In this document: positions 35,066-41,799 of the stretch, in pieces
Layout of the letters: every line of letters starts with the position of its first letter
How positions within the stretch are numbered: the stretch's first letter is position 1
DNA from: Methylocapsa acidiphila B2
GTDB lineage: Bacteria > Pseudomonadota > Alphaproteobacteria > Rhizobiales > Beijerinckiaceae
Assembly (NCBI RefSeq): GCF_000427445.1
Contig: NZ_KE386496.1
Span: 2,805,504 to 2,869,503 of the forward strand
Direction: 5' to 3'
DNA: 64,000 nucleotides
Translations under genes and position numbers: made by a program
Notes under the pieces: model-generated
Databases searched by the model: none
The model's input: only the letters and a program-made list of their open reading frames with translations
What the model was told of the DNA's origin: nothing

Positions 35066-36667
35066 ATGGCCGAAGCAGCCGTACAGACGCTTGACATATC
35101 ACCGGTGGGGCGCGTCGAGGGCGACCTCGACGTGCGCGTCGACATCGCCGACGGCGTCGTCGTCAACGCCTGGACCCAGGCGGAGCTTTTTCGCGGCTTC
35201 GAGATCATCCTGCGCGACAAGGACCCGCAGGCGGGCCTCGTCGTCACGCCCCGCGCCTGCGGCATTTGCGGCGCCTCGCACCTGACCTGCGCCGCTTGGG
35301 CGCTCGACACCGCCTGGGGGACCACGGTGCCGCGCAACGCGATTCTCGCGCGCAATCTCGGCCAGCTCGCGGAATCGCTGCAGAGCCTGCCGCGTCATCA
35401 CTATGGCCTGTTCATGATCGACTACACGAACAAGGCCTATGCCGGCAGCCCCTATTACGAAGAGGCGGTCAAGCGCTGGTCGCCCTTCACCGGCGCGCAT
35501 TACGAGGCCGGCGTCACGATTTCCGGCCGTCCGGTGGAGATCTATGCGCTGCTCGGCGGGCAATGGCCGCATTCGAGCTATATGGTTCCAGGCGGCGTCA
35601 TGAGCGCGCCGACGCTCACGGACGTGACCCGCGCGTGGTCGATCCTCGAGCATTTCCGCCGCAACTGGATGGAGCCTATGTGGCTCGGCTGCTCGCTCGA
35701 GCGCTACGAGCAGATCCAATCCTATGACGATTTCCTCGCTTGGCTCGATGAGCGGCCGGAGCACGCCAATTCCGACCTCGGCCTGTTTTGGCGCATGAGC
35801 CTCGACATCGGCCTCGACAAATATGGCAAGGGCCTCGGCAAATATGTCACCTGGGGCTATCTGCCTCACGAGGACAAATACAACCATCCGACCATCGAGG
35901 GCCGCAACGCCGCCGTCATCATGAAAAGCGGTGTCTATGACGGCAAGACCGACACTCATAAATTGATGGACCAGTCCTTCACCCGCGAGGACACGCTGCA
36001 CGCCTGGTACGACGAGGCGAGCCCGGTGCATCCGTTCGACCGCACCACCAAGCCGATCTCCAAGAACGATCTCGACCACAACGCCAAATATTCCTGGTCG
36101 ACCGCCGTGGCCCATGTCGACAACGGCCGGCTCGAGGCCGGCCCGCTCGCACGCCAGCTCGTCGCTGGCGGCAAGCATGGCGAGAGTTGGCAGCATTACG
36201 ATCCGCTGCTGCTCGACATGTATAAAAAGCTCGGCGGTGCAAGCGTGGTTTTGCGTCATTTCGCCCGCATGCACGAAGGCGTGAAAATCTATCGCGAGAT
36301 GGAGCGCATCTTGCGCGAGCTGCGCCTCAACGACGAATGGTACATCAAGCCGACCGAGAAAGACGGCCGCGGCTGGGGCGCGACGGAGGCCATTCGTGGC
36401 GCGCTCTGCCATTGGATCGAGGTGCAGAACGGCAAGATCAAGAATTACCAGATGATCGCGCCGACGACCTGGAACGTGGGCCCCCGCGCCGAGACCGGCG
36501 AGCGCGGCCCGATCGAGGAGGCGCTGATCGGCACGCCGATCAAGGACAAGCACGATCCCGTTGAGGTCGGCCATGTCGCGCGCTCCTATGATTCGTGCCT
36601 CGTCTGCACGGTCCATGCACATGACGCCAAGACCGGCGCCGAGCTCGCCCGTTTCCGCACGGCGTGA
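35066..36667 (+). CDS. hhyL: Group 1h [NiFe]-hydrogenase large subunit
   Basis: The 533-residue catalytic subunit. The L1 motif RACGICGASH supplies Cys65 and Cys68. The L2 motif near the C-terminus reads DSCLVCTVH (Cys511, Cys514), with Ser where most uptake enzymes have Pro. A 16-residue tail (AHDAKTGAELARFRTA) follows the final His and is expected to be cleaved by the protease encoded at 37250. The N-terminal SPVGRVEGDLDVRVDI box is standard. The start MAEAAVQT (35066) is chosen over the ATG at 35042. It forms the H2-activating unit with HhyS. Confidence 0.96.
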   Translation: MAEAAVQTLDISPVGRVEGDLDVRVDIADGVVVNAWTQAELFRGFEIILRDKDPQAGLVVTPRACGICGASHLTCAAWALDTAWGTTVPRNAILARNLGQLAESLQSLPRHHYGLFMIDYTNKAYAGSPYYEEAVKRWSPFTGAHYEAGVTISGRPVEIYALLGGQWPHSSYMVPGGVMSAPTLTDVTRAWSILEHFRRNWMEPMWLGCSLERYEQIQSYDDFLAWLDERPEHANSDLGLFWRMSLDIGLDKYGKGLGKYVTWGYLPHEDKYNHPTIEGRNAAVIMKSGVYDGKTDTHKLMDQSFTREDTLHAWYDEASPVHPFDRTTKPISKNDLDHNAKYSWSTAVAHVDNGRLEAGPLARQLVAGGKHGESWQHYDPLLLDMYKKLGGASVVLRHFARMHEGVKIYREMERILRELRLNDEWYIKPTEKDGRGWGATEAIRGALCHWIEVQNGKIKNYQMIAPTTWNVGPRAETGERGPIEEALIGTPIKDKHDPVEVGHVARSYDSCLVCTVHAHDAKTGAELARFRTA

Positions 36668-36687
36668 CGCGGGAGGAACCCCCCGCG
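36668..36687 (+). terminator. Terminator-like hairpin after hhyL
   Basis: CGCGGG (36668-36673) pairs with CCCGCG (36682-36687) immediately after the hhyL stop, followed by CCGTTTC. The stem is strong but the T tract is short. It may reduce read-through into the accessory genes, making more HhySL than accessory proteins. The next gene starts 207 nt later. Confidence 0.4.
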
Positions 36688-36894
36688 CCGTTTCATGGCC
36701 GACGCCATTGCGCTCCGATCAGCAGCAGCCTGATCCTGGGCGCAATGGCTCGCGTCTTGAAACTGATCTAAACTCCGCCGACAGGATGTTGTATGCTTGC
36801 GACTTGCGCGCTGCGAGCGCGCGGTCCGGCTTGTCGGCCCTGCCCCCAATGGCGCGACAATGACAGGCTCGACCTGGTTCTTGAGGCTGGCGCC

Positions 36895-37209
36895 ATGTCT
36901 GCTGCGGATACGAATGAAACCCTCGACAAGATCACCAAGCTTCTGGCGGGTGGATTGAAGACCAGGACCGAGGGCATTCCCGAGACCGAAAAGGAATTTG
37001 GCGAAATCTTGAACGAGTTGCGGGCGCTCGCCCCAGACGATCTGGAAGGCAAGCTCGTGATTGGCGGCTTCATCAACCATCCTTATGGCGAAGAGCAATA
37101 TCGATGCATGGAGTGCATGTATTACCTCGTCCATCGGAAATGGTGCGATCTGCCCGAACTCGCCGTGCCGGTCGAGCCGGATTGGTGGTGCCGCCTTTGG
37201 CGGATTTAA
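36895..37209 (+). CDS. Small four-cysteine (HiPIP-like) protein of the hydrogenase cluster
   Basis: A 104-residue protein starting MSAADTNETLDKI, with GAGG upstream. The first 60 residues are helical and charged. The last 35 contain Cys71, Cys74, Cys84 and Cys99 in CMECMYYLVHRKWC and WWCRLWRI (C-x2-C-x9-C-x14-C, aromatic-rich). The spacing and the terminal WC-x2-W resemble high-potential iron-sulfur proteins, though there is no signal peptide. It sits between hhyL and the maturation protease, so an electron carrier or maturation factor is plausible. A zinc site is an alternative. I recognise no named family. Confidence 0.65.
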   Translation: MSAADTNETLDKITKLLAGGLKTRTEGIPETEKEFGEILNELRALAPDDLEGKLVIGGFINHPYGEEQYRCMECMYYLVHRKWCDLPELAVPVEPDWWCRLWRI

Positions 37210-37249
37210 CGCGCTGGCCGAGGCGGCTGGCGCCTCGCGGAAATGTCCC

Positions 37250-37732
37250 ATGTTGGCGGTGATTGGTTGCGGCAATCTCAATCGCTGCGACGACGGCGTC
37301 GGCGCGATCGTCGCGCAACGCTTGCTGTCGCGCGGCTATGAGTCTTCGGGTCGGCTAAGGATCTTCGACGCCGGGACCAATGGCATGGAAGTCCTGTTTC
37401 AAGCGCGCGGCGCAAAAAAGCTCGTCATTGTCGACGCTTGCGCCAGCGGCGCCGAGCCCGGAGCCGTTTTCGAGGCGCCGGGATCTTTTCTCGAAAACCA
37501 TCCCGAGCCGAGCTTCACCTTGCATGATTTTCGTTGGGACCACGCGCTTTACGCCGGGCGCAGAATTTGGGCCGATGAATTTCCCGACGACGTGACGGTC
37601 TTTCTTGTTGAGGCGCAGACATTGGATTTCGGCCTCGAGCTTTCCGAACCTGTCGCCAAGGCGGCCGAGATCGTCGCCACGCGGGTATCGGCGATGATCG
37701 ACGCCTATCTGGCGACGGAGCCCGCGCCGTGA
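37250..37732 (+). CDS. Hydrogenase maturation endopeptidase (HyaD/HupD family)
   Basis: A 160-residue protease that trims the large-subunit C-terminus after nickel insertion. It begins MLAVIGCGNLNRCDDGVGAIV, the family motif with the nickel-sensing Asp. A second conserved acidic residue is in RIFDAGTNGMEVLF, and His lies in FTLHDFRWDHAL. The start at 37250 gives the normal N-terminus; the open frame to 37061 overlaps the previous gene. Its target should be the 16-residue tail of HhyL. Confidence 0.9.
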   Translation: MLAVIGCGNLNRCDDGVGAIVAQRLLSRGYESSGRLRIFDAGTNGMEVLFQARGAKKLVIVDACASGAEPGAVFEAPGSFLENHPEPSFTLHDFRWDHALYAGRRIWADEFPDDVTVFLVEAQTLDFGLELSEPVAKAAEIVATRVSAMIDAYLATEPAP

Positions 37733-38073
37733 GCGACGCGCAAACGGGGATCGACGTTTGGCGGCTGCGCGTCCACCGCGACCATATTTATATCGATGCG
37801 GCGGATTTCACCGCGCATTTGGCCAATGCCGGCAATGTGATCTTGCTGCGCGAGGGCGGCGATCTCTTGGTCTTGCCTCTGGTCAGCGCCGCAGCCGGCG
37901 GTTTTCTCGTCAAGCAGGTCAATGCGCGCGGCGATCGGGCCATTCATGCGGCGGATTTTTTCCGGTTGAACGGGATCGACGAGCGAGACGATCTCGTTGC
38001 GGAGGCCGTTTGGAGCGAGGCGCGCGCCGGCTATGTCATTGGCGGATTTTTCGCCGAGCGCCCCGAGTCTTGA
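37729..38073 (+). CDS. Conserved small protein of group 1h clusters
   Basis: A 114-residue soluble protein starting at GTG, which overlaps the protease stop (GTGA). It is alpha/beta, with DHIYIDAADFTAHLANAGNVILLREGGDLLVLPLV and a terminal GYVIGGFFAER. There are no Cys and no membrane segment. Position and translational coupling with the endopeptidase suggest an assembly or chaperone role, but the sequence gives no direct evidence. Confidence 0.6.
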   Translation: MSDAQTGIDVWRLRVHRDHIYIDAADFTAHLANAGNVILLREGGDLLVLPLVSAAAGGFLVKQVNARGDRAIHAADFFRLNGIDERDDLVAEAVWSEARAGYVIGGFFAERPES

Positions 38074-38190
38074 TCAGCTAACTAAGTTTGCAGGTCGAAA
38101 GTAAACTAGACTCTATCTACGCAAGCGCCTAATCGTGAACATTGGAGAGCCCGAGTTGAATCGGGTCGAGGTTTGGGAAGGAGCGCCGCC

Positions 38191-39213
38191 ATGTCGACGC
38201 GCGCGGACGCGGATGTCGAAGCCGCCTTGGCGGCCGTGGAGGCCGAGGACGCGACCCTCGCGGAAAAGGTCGAGATGCTCATGGAAATGGCCATGGGCTT
38301 GCAGATCCGGCCGCGCTCTCCCCATGATTTGTTCCAATCCGTCAAGCTTTACGAGACCGCGCTCGGACTCTGCCCGTCCGAGCTAGGTCTTCTGCGCGGC
38401 CGGATCCATGCGCGTCTCGCGACTGCGCTCCAGTCCATTCCTTCCGAGGATCTCGAGCCTCTGCAGAGAGCCAAGGAGAATCTGGAGACCGCGCGGGATC
38501 TGCTTCAGCTCGGCGGCGCGCCCGAGGAGCTGGCGGAAATCGAGATGAATCTTGGCTTGGTTTTCCAAAGCCTCGCCGCGGCCCATGCGGCGCCGATCAC
38601 TATGGCGATCTCCGCCTATCAGAGGGCGTTGCGCATATTCGACGCCCATGCGTTTCCGCGCGAATACGCGATCTTGCAGAACAATCTCGCGACCGCCTTT
38701 CTATCGATCCCTTTCTCGGACGAGCGCGCGAAAATGCGTGAGGCTCTCGCGGTGCAGGCCTTTCAGGATGGGTTGAAAGTGGTCAATATCATCGACCATC
38801 CAACCGAATATGCGATGCTTCAGAACAATCTCGGCAACGCCCTGCAATATGCGTCGTCGAGCCATGCGGTGGAAAATTGCCTGCGCGCGCTCGACGCCTA
38901 TGACGAGGCGCTCAAGGTGCGCACGCGGGCGACGACTCCGGTCGAATTCGCCAACACGATAGCCAATAGAGCCAATTGCCTGCGCAACCTCCCGGACGAC
39001 GTCGCTCGCCCTGAACGCGGCAATGCGGCCAATCTCGATGAGGCTCTGCGTTGGTACCGCGAGGCCGAGGACATATTCGCCCAGTTTGGCGAGCGCCAGA
39101 AGGTCGCAAGCGTCGCGGAAATGATCGCCGAGATCGAGGCTGAGGCGGCGCGGCAAGACCCGTCCGCAGCCGAGCGCGTCATCGACGCCCAACACATCAC
39201 AGGCGTTCAATAG
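38191..39213 (+). CDS. Tetratricopeptide-repeat protein of the hydrogenase cluster
   Basis: A 340-residue helical protein starting MSTRADADVEAAL, with AGGAG eight bases upstream. Repeated TPR-like helices include SVKLYETALGLCPSELGLLRGRIHARLATAL, AISAYQRALRIFDAHAFPREYAILQNNLATAFL and a second NPTEYAMLQNNLGNAL-type unit. The EYAxLQNNLxxA pattern recurs at about residues 154 and 212. It has no signal peptide. TPR proteins scaffold complexes; one is found in other group 1h loci by memory. It may assist assembly or membrane attachment of HhySL. Confidence 0.7.
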   Translation: MSTRADADVEAALAAVEAEDATLAEKVEMLMEMAMGLQIRPRSPHDLFQSVKLYETALGLCPSELGLLRGRIHARLATALQSIPSEDLEPLQRAKENLETARDLLQLGGAPEELAEIEMNLGLVFQSLAAAHAAPITMAISAYQRALRIFDAHAFPREYAILQNNLATAFLSIPFSDERAKMREALAVQAFQDGLKVVNIIDHPTEYAMLQNNLGNALQYASSSHAVENCLRALDAYDEALKVRTRATTPVEFANTIANRANCLRNLPDDVARPERGNAANLDEALRWYREAEDIFAQFGERQKVASVAEMIAEIEAEAARQDPSAAERVIDAQHITGVQ

Positions 39214-39251
39214 ATCATGCGACGCTGGAATTCGATGACGGGGGAACGTTT

Positions 39252-39452
39252 ATGATTTGGTCGTTTTTTCTTGGGCTTGTCGCCATCGTGCTCGGGGCCG
39301 CCTTTTCAGTCGCGGGAGGCGCGGTCGGAGGGATCGCAGTCGGCGGCAAAGCGCTCGGCAATGAACTCGCCGCCTGGCTCGGCGCCTTCTATGGACCGCT
39401 CGCCGGCGCCGTCGGCGTCCTTATCGGCGTCCTCCTCCTCGCCATCCTTTGA
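39252..39452 (+). CDS. Small Gly-rich membrane protein
   Basis: A 66-residue protein with two hydrophobic helices separated by a Gly/Ala turn (SFFLGLVAIVLGAAFSV and GPLAGAVGVLIGVLLLAIL). AGVGG-type packing motifs suggest oligomerisation. It lies between the TPR protein and a second small membrane protein. A plausible role is anchoring the otherwise signal-less hydrogenase at the membrane, which is inference. Confidence 0.6.
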   Translation: MIWSFFLGLVAIVLGAAFSVAGGAVGGIAVGGKALGNELAAWLGAFYGPLAGAVGVLIGVLLLAIL

Positions 39453-39464
39453 GAGGCCGCGTTC

Positions 39465-39686
39465 ATGTTCGAAATGGTGAAATCATCCGCGCTGCTGTTC
39501 TTCCAGGGCAAGCTGTTTCAGGATCAGAACCTGGCCCTGCGCCAGCTCGGGATCGGGATTGGAATCACGGTCGTTGTGTTTCTGATCGTCGCATTGCTCT
39601 TTAACGTCGTGCTCGCCGGCATTGTGGCGGGCTTCGTTGGGGGAGCGGCGCAGCCCTATCTGTTCAAGGATTTGAAATACCGCTGA
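39465..39686 (+). CDS. Small membrane protein of the hydrogenase cluster
   Basis: 73 residues: an amphipathic N-terminus (MFEMVKSSALLFFQGKLFQDQNLALRQ), then one long hydrophobic region (IGIGITVVVFLIVALLFNVVLAGIVAGFVGGA) that can form a helical hairpin, and a charged tail ending DLKYR. It begins 12 nt after the previous gene. It is likely co-translated and co-functional with it. The function is not known. Confidence 0.6.
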   Translation: MFEMVKSSALLFFQGKLFQDQNLALRQLGIGIGITVVVFLIVALLFNVVLAGIVAGFVGGAAQPYLFKDLKYR

Positions 39687-39734
39687 AGCGACTCGCCGTC
39701 CTGACATCGAGGGCGGGCCGCCTGGGAGACGATC

Positions 39735-40607
39735 GTGAATGCGCATGCGCAGCCGTCGGAAGAGGAAGCGCGGGGCGTCGATCAGCTCATCGACGATCTG
39801 GAGCGGCTTGAAGTTCTAATCGCCGGCTGGGACGAGTCCCAGCGCGTCATTGCGCTCGCTTATCGGCGCGCGATCGACGCTTTGCATGAAGGCGCGCTGC
39901 GCAAGCTGATCGCGGAGGTCAAGACGGCGCCCGGAGCGCTCGACGCATTGCGCGCAGCCGCTGCAGATCCGCTTGTTTATGCGGTCCTGAGGCGGCACGG
40001 CCTCGTCAAGCCGAGCCTGCAGGAAAGAGTCGAGCGCGCGCTCGCTTCCATCCGTCCGATGCTTGCCGCGCATGGCGGCGACGTCGAGCTCATCGCCTTT
40101 GATCCGCCTGACGCGGTCGAAGTCCGTTTTCTCGGCAATTGCGATCATTGCCCGTCCTCGACCCTGACCTTCGTCGCCGGGGTCAAGCAGGCAATCGAGG
40201 AGCAATGCCCCGAGATCAAGCATATCCGCCAAGCGAAGAGCGCCGGCGCGGTCGGCGCGAGCCTCGATTTCATTAGTCCCTTCGCCTCGAAGCGCGACGG
40301 CGGTTGGCGCTATGCGTCAGCGCTGGACGAGATCCCGGAGCAGGGCGTCAAATCCTGCGCCGTCAATGGCGTCCCGCTGATCTTGAGCCGCCTTGGCCGC
40401 GTCGTGGCCTGTTTCCGCGACGCATGCGCCCATCTCGGCTCGCCCATCTCCAGCGGCGCGGTCGCCGAAGGCCGGATCGTCTGTCCCCGCCACGGCTTCG
40501 AATATGATCTGATGTCTGGGGAATGTCTGACCGCGCCCCAGGCGCAATTGCAGCCGGTCGCCTGGCGCGTGGTCGGCGAGCGCGTCGAAATCAGGTTCGA
40601 GGATTGA
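39735..40607 (+). CDS. NifU-like / Rieske fusion protein (HhyE-like)
   Basis: 290 residues starting at GTG. Residues about 15-90 are helical. Residues about 95-165 form a NifU C-terminal (Nfu) domain with Cys136 and Cys139 in GNCDHCPSS. Residues about 190-290 form a Rieske [2Fe-2S] domain with Cys231-x-His233 and Cys250-x2-His253 in DACAHLG and CPRHGFEYD. Such fusions are typical partners of group 1h enzymes. The Rieske centre is a good candidate for passing electrons from HhyS to the quinone pool or another carrier. It is predicted cytoplasmic. Confidence 0.88.
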   Translation: MNAHAQPSEEEARGVDQLIDDLERLEVLIAGWDESQRVIALAYRRAIDALHEGALRKLIAEVKTAPGALDALRAAAADPLVYAVLRRHGLVKPSLQERVERALASIRPMLAAHGGDVELIAFDPPDAVEVRFLGNCDHCPSSTLTFVAGVKQAIEEQCPEIKHIRQAKSAGAVGASLDFISPFASKRDGGWRYASALDEIPEQGVKSCAVNGVPLILSRLGRVVACFRDACAHLGSPISSGAVAEGRIVCPRHGFEYDLMSGECLTAPQAQLQPVAWRVVGERVEIRFED

Positions 40608-40611
40608 AGCG

Positions 40612-41799
40612 ATGCGCGTCTCGCTGAAAGCTCTCGCCGATCCGCCGCCTGCCGCTGCGGCTCCTGCGCCGCCGCTCCTCGACCCCGCCGGTCCCGAGAC
40701 CGTCCTCGGCGTAATCTCCAGCGGCTTCGATCTCACCATCCCGGTCGCGCCGTCGGCGGCCTCGATGTTCGGCCCGCGCGGCGCCGCGCTCGCCGCGCCC
40801 GAGGGGCCGCTCTTCGTCGCCGACACTGGCCACCACCGGCTTCTGGCCTGGCGCCGGCGTCCCGCCGCCGATTTCGCGCCGGCCGATTTCCTCATCGGCC
40901 AACCCGATTTCGCGCATGAGGGGCGCAACGCCAAAGGCGAGCCCGGCGCGGCGACGCTGAACGTCCCGACTGGCGTTGCCGCGCGCCCCGACGTTCTGGT
41001 TGTGGCCGACGCCTGGAACCATCGGGTTCTGATTTGGCGCGGGCTGCCGACCGCCGACAACCTGCCGGCCGACATTGTCCTGGGCCAAGCTGATTTCACC
41101 GGAATGCTGGCCAATCGCGGCGGCGAAGTCCGCGCGGACACGCTCAACTGGTGCTATGGCGTGAGCCTGATCGGAGACGGCCTCGTCGTCTGCGATGCAG
41201 GCAACCGCCGTGTGCTGATCTGGCGAGAAATCCCAAGCGAAAACGGGACTCCCGCGGATTTGGTTCTCGGGCAGGCGCGCATGGATTGCCGGGATGAGAA
41301 CGGCGGACGGGGCGTCGATGCGCGCGGCATGCGCTGGCCCCATGCGGCGGCGCTCGCCGGCGAGGCTTTGCTCGTCGCAGATTCCGGCAATAACCGCATC
41401 ATGGTCTGGCGGCGCCTGCCTTGCGAAAATGGCGCGCCGGCTGATTTCGTGATCGGCCAGAACGACGTCTTCGCCTCCGAGCATAATCGGGCCCATTATC
41501 GGCCGGACGCCGCCTGCCTCAACATGCCTTACGGCTGCGCGGTGCTAGGAGAGAGTTTGATCGTCGCCGATACGGCGAACTCGCGCCTGCTCGGCTTTCC
41601 GCTCGACGCGCTCGACATGGGAGCGCCGGCGGAACGCCTCAGCGGCCAGCCCGATTTCACGTCCAAGGGAGACAATCGCTGGAAGGCGCCGGCGCGCGAC
41701 AGCCTGTGCTGGCCTTATGGTGCGACGGCCATGGGAGATACGGCGGTCGTCGCGGATTCCGGCAATAATCGCGTCCTTCTATGGAGGGCTGCCCGATGA
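40612..41799 (+). CDS. NHL-repeat beta-propeller protein of the hydrogenase cluster
   Basis: 395 residues, with about six blades showing variants of LFVADTGHHRLLAWRR, LVVADAWNHRVLIWRG, LVVCDAGNRRVLIWRE, LLVADSGNNRIMVWRR and AVVADSGNNRVLLWR. Each blade is followed by a P/DxVLGQxDF segment. No signal peptide is seen (MRVSLKALADPPPAAAAPA). It is four nt after the Rieske fusion and overlaps hypF by 4 nt. NHL proteins recur in group 1h loci by memory. A docking or scaffolding role is inferred. Confidence 0.85.
   Translation: MRVSLKALADPPPAAAAPAPPLLDPAGPETVLGVISSGFDLTIPVAPSAASMFGPRGAALAAPEGPLFVADTGHHRLLAWRRRPAADFAPADFLIGQPDFAHEGRNAKGEPGAATLNVPTGVAARPDVLVVADAWNHRVLIWRGLPTADNLPADIVLGQADFTGMLANRGGEVRADTLNWCYGVSLIGDGLVVCDAGNRRVLIWREIPSENGTPADLVLGQARMDCRDENGGRGVDARGMRWPHAAALAGEALLVADSGNNRIMVWRRLPCENGAPADFVIGQNDVFASEHNRAHYRPDAACLNMPYGCAVLGESLIVADTANSRLLGFPLDALDMGAPAERLSGQPDFTSKGDNRWKAPARDSLCWPYGATAMGDTAVVADSGNNRVLLWRAAR

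Noticed and set aside
35099-36622. A 507-codon minus-strand frame
   Set aside because: Antisense to hhyL; the large-subunit motifs are on the plus strand.
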